A DNA stretch of 9,851 bases, taken from Deltaproteobacteria bacterium. Lineage in GTDB: Bacteria > Desulfobacterota > Binatia > UBA9968 > CAXXLF01. The notes under the pieces were generated by a model. The model ran no database searches. It saw only the letters and a program-made list of their open reading frames with translations, and had not been told where the DNA came from. Location of the stretch: contig JACZXR010000049.1 of NCBI GenBank assembly GCA_022571535.1, positions 1 through 9,851 on the forward strand, read 5' to 3'. The position numbers and the translations under genes were made by a program. Positions 1 to 6,025 of the stretch are shown here, piece by piece; the first letter of the stretch is position 1; each line of letters starts with the position of its first letter.

Positions 1-2511
1 TCTAAGGTGGGAAAACAGCACTGCTTGCAGTGCGGCCGCCCAATCACCTCACTTAGCAAGAGCCAAATTCTAGATCGAATCTCCCGCGCCCATCGAGGAA
101 AAAATGTGACTATTCTCAGTCCACTTGTTAGGGGGAGAAAGGGGTTTCATAAGGAGGTTATCTTCGGCGCAAAAAAACTCGGTTACCTCAAGGCACGGAT
201 TGACGGAGTCATGGTGGATCTAAAATCCACCACGCTCGTTCATGGGTTGGAGCGGTATCGGGAGCACGACATTGATGTTGTGCTCGGCTCCGCCAAGGTC
301 GGGGGGCGAGGGCTGGAGGGCATGGTGGATCGGGGGCTGCGCCTCGGGAACGGGGTGATCCATCTCCTCTCGGAGGCGGGGGAGCAGATCTATAACCAGC
401 GTTTTTTTTGCCTGCGTTGCGGCATTGGCTATGAGCCTCTAGATCCCAGACTCTTCTCCTTCAACAGCCGGCAGGGATTGTGTTCTCAGTGCAACGGAAT
501 GGGCTATGAATGGGAGTTCGATCCCGATTTGATTTTTCCTGATCCCCGCCAGCCAATATCCGAATCTTTCACACTTCTCTGGTCTCCCCCATCTGGGAAG
601 CAGCCCGAGCTGAAGCGGGGTTTGTCACGCCTTCTGCGTGAACTCAAGGAGGTGCACCGAATGGACGTTGGCACCCCTTTCCTGCGCCTTACAAAAAAGG
701 AGAGGGAAATCGTTCTGGTTGGTAGAGCTAAGCCCCCTTCGTTCGTTGGCCTTGTCCCCTACTTGAAGAGACTTTGGCGGCAGGGAGAAAACGGTCTAGG
801 CAAATATCTATCCGAGTTTATGAGCGAACACCCATGCGCCGCCTGCAAAGGGAGGAGACTCAATCAGCGCGCTCAGGCAGTCAAGGTCAATGGCAAGGCT
901 ATTTGGCAGATCACCTCGCTGTCGGTGAAAGAGGGGCTGGACTATTTCCGATCGCTTCGTGTGGCAGGCCCCGGCGGGCTTCGAGAGTCGGAGCGGGACC
1001 GGGCCATCACAGAGAGAGTCCTCAAGGAGATCCATCATCGGCTGGAATTCCTCTGCGAGGTCGGTCTTTCTTACCTGAACCTCGACCGCCGCGCCGACAC
1101 CCTTTCCGGCGGAGAGGCGCAGCGTGTTCGTCTGGCTGCACAGCTCGGATCCAACCTGCGTGGCGTTTGTTACATCTTAGATGAGCCCACTATTGGACTT
1201 CACGCGCGTGACAACGGCATGTTGCTCCGCACCCTGGAGCGGCTGGTAAAGGCAGGGAATACGGTTCTGGTCGTTGAGCACGACGAGGCGACGATTAACT
1301 GCGCTGATCTTGTTGTGGATCTGGGACCAGGGGCAGGAGTCCACGGGGGAAGGGTAGTGGCAATCGGCACACCTAAAGAGATCAGGGAAAATTCAGACTC
1401 GCTCACAGGCGTTTTTCTCAGGGCGAGAAGAAGGAGAGTGCGGCCCGAACGTTTGGTTGCCAGTAACCCCTGGCTCATCATCCAGGGAGCGAGGGCGAAT
1501 AACCTCAAGGGAATTAACGTTCGGATTCCTTTAGGCGCGTGGAGCTGTGTGACAGGGGTCTCGGGTTCTGGAAAGAGCACCTTGGTGAAGGAGGTCCTTT
1601 ACAAAGGTCTCAAGGTAAAGCTGGGTCAACCTGCTGGCCGCCCTGGAGAGCACAAAGGAATTGTTGGCTGGGACCAGCTTCAGAGGGTTGTGGAGGTGGA
1701 TCAGAGTCCAATAGGGAAAACGCCCCGGTCTATTCCCGCCTCTTACGTCGGCTTTCTGGATGAGATCCGCCGGCTATTCTCTCTTACCCCTGACTCCAGG
1801 GTGCGAGGGTATACCCCAAGCCGTTTCTCTTTCAATGTGCGTGGCGGGAGGTGCGAGGAGTGTGCAGGGCAAGGAAAGATCAAGAAGGAGATGAGTTTTC
1901 TGCCAGACGTCTTTATCGAGTGTGAGGTCTGCCGAGGCGATCGCTTCAACGAAGAGACCCTTGGCATTAGTTACAACAACAGAAACATGGCCGATGTTCT
2001 CAGAATGACCGTTGAAGAGGCAGTGGACCTCTTCCGTCCCTTCCCAAACATCTATCGACCGCTCAAGGTCCTCGAAGAGATCGGGATGGGCTACATGGCT
2101 CTTGGTCAGGCGAGCAATACCCTTTCCGGTGGGGAAGCTCAGCGTATAAAGCTCGCCTACGAACTAGGAAAGGAGTCACGCGGAAAGACCCTTTACGTCT
2201 TGGACGAGCCGACCACAGGTCTCCATTTTGCCGACGTCGAAAAGCTCATTCACAGTCTTCACCGCCTAGCAGAGGCGGGGAACACGGTGGTCACCATCGA
2301 GCACAATCTGGAGATCATCAAAGAAGCGGACTACCTCGTGGACCTCGGTCCAGAAGGAGGCGACGACGGAGGGTACCTTGTTGCCTCTGGGTCCCCGCTG
2401 GAAGTGGCTCAAAACGGCAAGCGTTCTTACACGGCCCTTTATTTACAAAACTATCTCAACGGAAACCCTGAGGACCGGTCATCCGTCAGGCCTCTCCACC
2501 TCTCTTCTTAA
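1..2511 (+). CDS. uvrA: UvrA-like excinuclease ABC subunit A, 5' end cut by window edge
   Basis: DNA-damage recognition ATPase of nucleotide excision repair, which loads UvrB on lesions in the cytoplasm. The frame is open to base 1, so the GTG at 7 is not the true start. About 115-120 N-terminal residues, including the first Walker A, are missing (family length about 940). Numbering from that GTG: Cys pair 6/9 and its partner pair 277/280 (zinc), UvrB-binding domain about 12-130, zinc finger C135/C138/C159/C162, ABC signature LSGGEAQR 366-373 with ILDEPT Walker B near 390-395, second Walker A GVSGSGKST 517-525, DNA-binding zinc finger C616/C619/C639/C642, second LSGGEAQR 706-713 and LDEPTTGLH after 732. 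The insertion region between C162 and C277 is shorter than I recall for E. coli UvrA. This could be a second uvrA paralogue or one half of a tandem UvrA, because the upstream part is not visible. The stop overlaps the stop of the convergent NIPSNAP gene. Confidence 0.93.
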   Translation, partial: SKVGKQHCLQCGRPITSLSKSQILDRISRAHRGKNVTILSPLVRGRKGFHKEVIFGAKKLGYLKARIDGVMVDLKSTTLVHGLERYREHDIDVVLGSAKVGGRGLEGMVDRGLRLGNGVIHLLSEAGEQIYNQRFFCLRCGIGYEPLDPRLFSFNSRQGLCSQCNGMGYEWEFDPDLIFPDPRQPISESFTLLWSPPSGKQPELKRGLSRLLRELKEVHRMDVGTPFLRLTKKEREIVLVGRAKPPSFVGLVPYLKRLWRQGENGLGKYLSEFMSEHPCAACKGRRLNQRAQAVKVNGKAIWQITSLSVKEGLDYFRSLRVAGPGGLRESERDRAITERVLKEIHHRLEFLCEVGLSYLNLDRRADTLSGGEAQRVRLAAQLGSNLRGVCYILDEPTIGLHARDNGMLLRTLERLVKAGNTVLVVEHDEATINCADLVVDLGPGAGVHGGRVVAIGTPKEIRENSDSLTGVFLRARRRRVRPERLVASNPWLIIQGARANNLKGINVRIPLGAWSCVTGVSGSGKSTLVKEVLYKGLKVKLGQPAGRPGEHKGIVGWDQLQRVVEVDQSPIGKTPRSIPASYVGFLDEIRRLFSLTPDSRVRGYTPSRFSFNVRGGRCEECAGQGKIKKEMSFLPDVFIECEVCRGDRFNEETLGISYNNRNMADVLRMTVEEAVDLFRPFPNIYRPLKVLEEIGMGYMALGQASNTLSGGEAQRIKLAYELGKESRGKTLYVLDEPTTGLHFADVEKLIHSLHRLAEAGNTVVTIEHNLEIIKEADYLVDLGPEGGDDGGYLVASGSPLEVAQNGKRSYTALYLQNYLNGNPEDRSSVRPLHLSS

Positions 2512-3122
2512 TGGAGCGGTGAAAACGACGCGGGGACAACAATGGCGTTTTCTTGCTTGAGCAGGAGCTCCCTGGTCGGTGGGGGCCACCCCTGAATATT
2601 CTGACTCTCGACGCGTATGCGCGTCCTCTCAGCCATGTCTTTGTAAGGCCAAACATGAATGAACTGGTTAAGTGGACCGATAGCGCTATACCAGCAAGCG
2701 GCTAATGGTGAGAGCTTGGTGCGTTCTCCGATCACCTTTTGCCACCGCTCGAGGACGGTGGGCATGGCCCCCGGCATGTAAGTATAGGTTCGGATCTCGT
2801 AGATGTTGCCGAGTTTTTTTTCTTCCAGCGGCGGAGAGAACGGCGCAGGCTGGAGGATCTTGGTTTCCTGGGTAATGATGAACTCATGTGTCTTCGGTGG
2901 CCAATGCCCGGTCTTTCTTGCCTCTTCCCCTATTTTTGTACGTTCCTCGAAATCCTTGTAGGGCCAGACATGGATCACTTGATTCAGCGTGCCGACCTCG
3001 GAATGCCAGAGCGCGCCAAGCCTTGAAAATTTAACCCGGTACGTTAGTCCCTCGGCAAAGCGCTCCTCAAAGGACGGAGTGGTTCCTGGCTTTAGTAGAT
3101 AGGTTCGCATCTCTACAATCAT
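2508..3122 (-). CDS. NIPSNAP family protein with two tandem domains
   Basis: A 204-residue protein made of two NIPSNAP-type ferredoxin-like (dimeric alpha+beta barrel) repeats, about 1-100 and 107-204. Each begins with a similar strand (VEMRTYLLKPG and YEIRTYTYMPG) and carries nearly the same core (QVIHVWPYKDFEERT and QFIHVWPYKDMAERT), followed by a GWPP or HWPP motif. No signal peptide or membrane segment is visible, so it is probably cytoplasmic. The biochemical role of bacterial NIPSNAP proteins is poorly known. Some members of the wider fold bind small hydrophobic or electrophilic molecules. The ATG at 3122 has a GGGAGG at 3132-3137, 9 nt away. It lies 80 nt downstream of the GST gene on the same strand, so the two are probably co-transcribed. 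Its stop shares the TTAA at 2508-2511 with the convergent uvrA stop. Confidence 0.88.
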   Translation of the reverse strand: MIVEMRTYLLKPGTTPSFEERFAEGLTYRVKFSRLGALWHSEVGTLNQVIHVWPYKDFEERTKIGEEARKTGHWPPKTHEFIITQETKILQPAPFSPPLEEKKLGNIYEIRTYTYMPGAMPTVLERWQKVIGERTKLSPLAACWYSAIGPLNQFIHVWPYKDMAERTRIRVESQNIQGWPPPTRELLLKQENAIVVPASFSPLH

Positions 3123-3185
3123 CTATTTTTTCCTCCCTTGGTCTGATTATCCTCTCCTTCCCATAGATCGATAATGGATTGCAAG

Positions 3186-3199
3186 AGGACAGCTGTCCT
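3186..3199. repeat. Perfect 14-bp palindrome between the GST and NIPSNAP genes
   Basis: AGGACAGCTGTCCT is a perfect palindrome 3 nt past the GST stop codon (3203-3205). On the plus strand it is followed by TTTTT but no plus gene runs into it. On the minus strand it is preceded by an A run and would form a 5-bp stem with an AGCT loop. It could be a processing or attenuation hairpin between the two genes, or a dimeric protein-binding site. No known operator is recognised. Confidence 0.5.
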
Positions 3200-3202
3200 T
3201 TT

Positions 3203-3805
3203 TCAGTGCTCGAGATTATGGAGAGTTGGGCGGCTCCTTAAACGGTCAATCCAGGCACGGACGTTGGCAAGGTTTTGTGGCAATGAGATGCCAAGCTGCT
3301 CCAGTATCATAACTCTGGGGGCGAAGGAGATATCTGCGTAGGTAAAGCGGTCCACCAGGTAGTCGAATCTGCCTAGCGCATTCTCCACAAAGGCAAGGCT
3401 CTCGAGAATTCTCTGGCGGAATCCTTGAAGCTGTTCGGGTTCAAACTGCCGCCAGCCTTTGCCATGAATAAAGATGTTCTCTGCCGGACGCAGGAAATTG
3501 TTATCCCCGTAGTCCTCCCATTGGCGCACCTTGGCCCTGCGATGAGGGTCCGCATAGGTCAATGAGGCCTCCGGATAGCGCTCTTCGAGGTATTCGTTGA
3601 TGATTGTGGAGTCGTATACCACGGTCTCTTCGTCTCTGATGGTAGGTACTTTACCCTCCGGGTTTATGGCCAAGTATTCGGGCCTTTTGTGTTCTCTCTC
3701 CCTGAGATTAACTAAGATCGGCTCCCAGGGGATCATTTTCTCCGCAAGTGCGATCCGCACTTTCTGGCACCAGGGTCAGGTCGGCCAGTGGTACATCTGA
3801 ATCAT
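3203..3805 (-). CDS. Selenocysteine-containing glutathione S-transferase (in-frame TGA at 3776-3778)
   Basis: A cytosolic GST of 200 residues if one in-frame TGA is read as selenocysteine (Sec, U). The conventional ORF starts at GTG 3758-3760, inside the first helix, and lacks the first strand and active-site loop that GSTs need. Reading upstream gives M-I-Q-M-Y-H-W-P-T-U10-P-W-C13-Q-K-V-R, a textbook GST N-terminus in which Sec takes the position usually held by the active-site Ser or Cys, forming a UxxC redox motif. The ATG at 3803-3805 has GGAGG at 3812-3816, 6 nt away. The N-terminal thioredoxin-like domain continues with NPEGKVP (cis-Pro54) and the D65-S66 glutathione-binding pair. The all-helical C-terminal domain follows, with FTYADISFAP near 153-162. 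A SECIS-like hairpin follows the TGA. Sec would favour peroxidase or redox activity over plain conjugation. The alternative is a nonsense mutation or base error in an ordinary Ser/Cys GST. It probably shares an operon with the NIPSNAP gene. Confidence 0.85.
3746..3778 (-). promoter_or_regulatory. Putative bacterial SECIS element with its UGA codon
   Basis: The UGA codon is at 3778-3776 in minus-strand reading. A perfect hairpin follows: 5' arm AAGTGCG (3762-3756), loop GAT (3755-3753), 3' arm CGCACTT (3752-3746). That is 7 bp with a 3-nt loop, or 6 bp with loop GGATC. About 20 nt separate the UGA from the loop. Known bacterial SECIS elements sit just after the UGA inside the coding region and have a short stem whose apical loop carries G in its first positions for SelB binding; all of this is met. 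The stem lies within codons for K-V-R-I-A-L, so the protein constraint is compatible with it. Confidence 0.75.
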
Positions 3806-3811
3806 CGCGAT

Positions 3812-3816
3812 CCTCC
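3812..3816 (-). promoter_or_regulatory. Ribosome binding site deciding the GST start
   Basis: GGAGG in minus-strand reading, 6 nt before ATG 3803-3805. No comparable Shine-Dalgarno sequence precedes the internal GTG at 3758-3760; the bases just before that GTG encode W-C-Q-K of the GST fold. This favours translation beginning upstream of the TGA. Confidence 0.75.
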
Positions 3817-3933
3817 ATTTGAGTGGGATGTTACATTTTTTCGCGGTCTTGAACCAAGCTGTCGCCTTCTCTCCCACAGAATGTGCACAATTGCAACAGG
3901 GGTGGCGTTAGGCTATGAGTCTGTGGCCGGGAG

Positions 3934-3963
3934 TTAAGGTATAACCCTAATGAAAATTATAAA
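3934..3963 (+). promoter_or_regulatory. Weak candidate promoter for the aldo/keto reductase
   Basis: In the 184-bp divergent intergenic region (3806-3989), TATAAA at 3958-3963 could serve as -10, with a poor TTAAGG -35 at 3934-3939 and an 18-bp spacer. This would give a leader of about 20 nt. The same spot reads TATAAT on the minus strand (3961-3956), a possible -10 for the GST operon with a leader of about 150 nt, but I see no matching -35. Nothing else is recognised in this intergenic stretch. Confidence 0.3.
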
Positions 3964-3989
3964 CACAATGATCGAATTCGGGGTGTGAC

Positions 3990-4793
3990 ATGGAACTCAA
4001 GCAACTGGGAACGACCGGTGTGCAACTACCTGAGATTGGACTTGGAACATGGGCCTATAGCGGCGGTGTAAAGCCACTTCAAAAGGGCATATCGCTGGGC
4101 GCATTTCTTATCGATACAGCAGAAATATACGGCACAGAGGGGATTGTTGGGGAGGCGGTAAAGGGGCAGCGCGACCAGGTCTTTATTGCTACCAAGGTTT
4201 CAGCGAGTCACCTACGGTACGACGATGTGTTGAGGGCAGCCGAGGATAGCCTTAAGAGGCTCGGGACGGATTATATTGACTTCTATCAGGTCCATTGGCC
4301 GAACCGTAGTGTCCCCATTAGGGAAACGATGCGTGCCATGGAGGACTTGGTGGACATGGGAAGGGTTAAATTCATCGGCGTGAGTAACTTCTCGGCGAGG
4401 GATCTTCAGGAGGCTCAGGAATCCATGGTCAAGTACAGGGTTGTCTCCAATCAGGTTTTGTACAGCTTGGTTAACCGAGAGATAGAAGAAAATTTGCTGC
4501 CCTATTGTGAGAAGAACGACATCCTGGTGATTGCCTATAGCCCTTTGGCCAGGGGTGGGCTGACGACCAGGCCTCTTCTAAGACGCAGGCGTGCCATGAA
4601 TGTGCTTCAGGAGATCGTCAAGGAGACCGGCAAGACCATGGCACAGGTATCTCTGAACTGGTGCATATCCAGACCGAATGTCATAGCCATCCCCAAATCA
4701 GATAGAGTGGATCGGGTGGCCGAAAACTGCCAGGCCTCCGGCTGGCGGCTGTCTGCCGAACAGGTGGAGGCCCTGAATGAGGCGTTTCAGTAG
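3990..4793 (+). CDS. Aldo/keto reductase
   Basis: NAD(P)H-dependent carbonyl reductase of the AKR superfamily, a soluble TIM barrel of 267 residues, at the short end of the usual range. The catalytic tetrad is visible: D42 and Y47 (in DTAEIYG), K69 (in ATKVS) and H102 (in YQVHWPN). The SNF motif near 136-138 and the C-terminal IPKS...R...EN motif, which holds the 2'-phosphate side of NADPH, are also present, so the enzyme should be active. The ATG follows GGGGTGTGAC, a weak ribosome site. An upstream ATG at 3968 hits a stop within six codons, so this start is favoured. The gene stands alone, divergent from the GST/NIPSNAP pair; a shared role in carbonyl or electrophile detoxification is possible but unproven. 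The substrate cannot be told from sequence. Confidence 0.93.
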   Translation: MELKQLGTTGVQLPEIGLGTWAYSGGVKPLQKGISLGAFLIDTAEIYGTEGIVGEAVKGQRDQVFIATKVSASHLRYDDVLRAAEDSLKRLGTDYIDFYQVHWPNRSVPIRETMRAMEDLVDMGRVKFIGVSNFSARDLQEAQESMVKYRVVSNQVLYSLVNREIEENLLPYCEKNDILVIAYSPLARGGLTTRPLLRRRRAMNVLQEIVKETGKTMAQVSLNWCISRPNVIAIPKSDRVDRVAENCQASGWRLSAEQVEALNEAFQ

Positions 4794-4795
4794 TC

Positions 4796-4889
4796 CAGTG
4801 GGTGTAAGAAGATTGCCGGTGATCAGAAGGTTGCTAGCGTGATGCTGTAATAGAAATACAGAAGATTTAAAAGCATGACCGTCGCCCCC
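4796..4889. other. Short intergenic stretch without recognisable content
   Basis: These 94 bases lie between the convergent aldo/keto reductase and the decayed toxin gene. I find no convincing hairpin followed by a T run, no open frame of note, and no repeat. Confidence 0.5.
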
Positions 4890-5189
4890 CTAATCTCCCT
4901 GTCTCTTCAGCAAAGACTCGAGCAGTGTGCGGAGGGATACGTAAACATCCCGGTGGTGACCCACGTGAAAAATTTTCAAGGGACTCCTTCTCGCTCACCC
5001 GAAAGATGATGCGTTGCGCCTGGGCTTGTGGGACCGATATCCTGCAAACTCTCCGACTAACTCTGAAGCCGTGCAAGGATCTTTGCGAAGGGCATCGATG
5101 GCTGAACGGACAAACCTTTTAACCTCAGGTGGGAGCTTAGCGATCAGACGGGCAGCTTCAGAAGTGAAGCGCACGCGGAAACTTTTCAA
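4890..5189 (-). pseudogene. RelE/ParE-family toxin gene with two compensating frameshifts
   Basis: The product is a remnant of a type II toxin of the RelE/ParE fold, either an mRNA interferase or a gyrase poison. From TTG 5187-5189 the first frame reads MKSFRVRFTSEAARLIAKLP and on to EFAGYRSHK (residue 55), a typical N-terminal half. The matching next strand, AQRIIFRVSEKE, is in another frame from about 5025. The end, KIFHVGHHRDVYVSLRTLLE and on to a TAG at 4890-4892, is back in the first frame from about 4979. So roughly 45 nt are out of phase, as if one base were lost near 5025 and one gained near 4978. Read straight, the first frame stops at TGA 4995-4997. Repaired, the protein would be about 99 residues, normal for the family. 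True decay or two assembly indels are both possible. A four-base stop/start overlap (TTGA, 5186-5189) links it to an upstream frame. Confidence 0.8.
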
Positions 5190-5327
5190 CGACCAATAAC
5201 CTCTTCATAACAACCCCATTTCCCTGCACGAGCCTGGCGGATGATTTCTAAGAAGGTGTTTTTAGTCTTCGTATCGGAACATATTTATATCTCTCCAGCA
5301 TTCGTCTTTAGCCTTTTTAACGGCCAT
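5186..5327 (-). pseudogene. Possible decayed antitoxin partner of the RelE/ParE-like gene
   Basis: Toxin genes of this family are usually preceded by a small antitoxin gene with overlapping ends. Here an ATG at 5325-5327, with AAAGGA upstream, starts MAVKKAKDECWRDIN and soon stops. A second frame, open from 5284, reads CSDTKTKNTF, then EIIRQARAGKWGCYEEVIGR, and ends in TGA at 5186-5188, overlapping the toxin TTG. Joined by one frameshift near 5280 they would give about 47 residues. I recognise no antitoxin DNA-binding motif, so this rests on position and overlap alone. Confidence 0.3.
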
Positions 5328-5383
5328 TATAGTGACTATCCTTTACTCTGGGCAAGGTCATTTTATAAGATCGGCCGCTGAGC

Positions 5384-5411
5384 TTTTCATGCTAACTCTA
5401 TTATGTATAGT
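5384..5411 (+). promoter_or_regulatory. Candidate sigma-70 type promoter of the AOR operon
   Basis: TTTTCA at 5384-5389 (four of six consensus bases) and TATAGT at 5406-5411 (five of six), with a 16-bp spacer. Transcription would begin near 5418, giving a leader of about 125 nt before the ferredoxin ATG. This is the best match in the 216-bp gap upstream of the operon. Confidence 0.4.
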
Positions 5412-5418
5412 CTTTTGC

Positions 5419-5443
5419 GCCCCTGGAAAAGGGTTTTTCGGGC
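5419..5443 (+). promoter_or_regulatory. Hairpin at the predicted 5' end of the AOR operon transcript
   Basis: GCCC (5419-5422) pairs with GGGC (5440-5443), and GAAAA (5426-5430) pairs with TTTTC (5435-5439) around a GGGT loop, with a three-base CTG bulge on the left arm. It starts at the predicted transcription start and could stabilise the mRNA or form part of a regulatory leader. Confidence 0.4.
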
Positions 5444-5492
5444 CAAAGTGGGCCTGGTGAGAACAAACGCACTGGAATCCTACCCGTTTCAG

Positions 5493-5522
5493 TGGCTGGT
5501 TGACCCCTTGTCAGAGGAGCCA
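5493..5522 (+). promoter_or_regulatory. Second leader hairpin just upstream of the operon ribosome site
   Basis: TGGCT (5493-5497) pairs with AGCCA (5518-5522). After a small internal loop, TGAC (5501-5504) pairs with GTCA (5510-5513) around CCCTT. It ends about 10 nt before GAGGAGGT (5533-5540). An alternative pairing of CACTG (5470-5474) with CAGTG (5490-5494) would compete with its base, which is compatible with a switch but not proof of one. Confidence 0.4.
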
Positions 5523-5543
5523 TCCTAATATCGAGGAGGTGAG

Positions 5544-6023
5544 ATGAAAGTCCTAAAAATTATTCCTGATCGCTGCACGGGCTGCATGCGTTGCGATCTG
5601 GCCTGCTCCTACGAGCAGACCGGCACGTTCCAGCCTTCCAAGTCTGTGATTCGGATCTCCTCGTTCGAAGGGCATACGAGCTACGCGCCTTACACGTGTC
5701 TGCAATGCGATGAGGCGTGGTGTCTCACGGCGTGCCCGGTTGAGGCGATTGGGATCTCTCCCGTAGGGGCAAAGGTTGTGGCCGATGACATCTGTGTCGG
5801 TTGTAAACTCTGCACCATTGCCTGCCCGTACGGGACGATGTTCTACGACATCGACACTCATAAGGCGGTAAAGTGTGATTTGTGTGGTGGAAAGCCTGCA
5901 TGTGTGGAGGTTTGTCCGACCGAGGCAATCGTGTATGAAGATGCGGAACAGGCCGACTGGGTGGGGCCGTTTGCGGCCGAGCGCACAAAGGCGCCCGCCG
6001 GTCCGCTCGCGGGGGTGAGCTAG
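5544..6023 (+). CDS. Four-cluster [4Fe-4S] ferredoxin subunit, AorA-like
   Basis: Electron-transfer subunit of 159 residues, of the HycB/DmsB type that accompanies molybdenum and tungsten oxidoreductases. Sixteen cysteines form four motifs: C11-C14-C17-C21, C52-C55-C60-C64, C84-C87-C90-C94 and C111-C114-C120-C124, enough for four [4Fe-4S] clusters. No twin-arginine or other signal peptide is seen, so the complex should be cytoplasmic. In the Aromatoleum-type AOR, AorA has this make-up and wires the tungsten subunit to the flavin subunit. The tail after residue 130 is rich in Ala, Pro and Gly and probably flexible. The ATG follows GAGGAGGT at 5533-5540. It is the first gene of a four-gene operon, with only 2 nt to the next gene. 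BamC-like subunits are the main alternative. Confidence 0.92.
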   Translation: MKVLKIIPDRCTGCMRCDLACSYEQTGTFQPSKSVIRISSFEGHTSYAPYTCLQCDEAWCLTACPVEAIGISPVGAKVVADDICVGCKLCTIACPYGTMFYDIDTHKAVKCDLCGGKPACVEVCPTEAIVYEDAEQADWVGPFAAERTKAPAGPLAGVS

Positions 6024-6025
6024 TC

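Noticed and set aside
774..1184. Alternative plus-strand frame inside uvrA
   Set aside because: It is rich in Arg and Gly and resembles no family; the UvrA frame is conserved throughout.
3758..3760. GTG as the true start of the GST
   Set aside because: It would remove the first beta strand and active-site loop, and the upstream bases encode perfect GST sequence up to a well-placed ATG and GGAGG.
4995..4997. In-frame TGA in the toxin-like gene as a second selenocysteine codon
   Set aside because: It lies inside the out-of-phase stretch, where the protein does not resemble RelE/ParE; the correct strand (RIIFRVSEKE) is in another frame, so frameshifts explain it better.
5500..5531. TTGACC and TAATAT as a promoter right before the ferredoxin gene
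   Set aside because: The spacing is 20 bp, and transcription would start at the ribosome site, leaving no usable leader.
5419..5540. Moco/Tuco riboswitch upstream of the AOR operon
   Set aside because: The CTGGAAAAGGG segment is faintly similar to part of the motif I remember, but it lies at the wrong end of the leader and the multi-stem layout could not be matched by eye. Left as a structured leader only.
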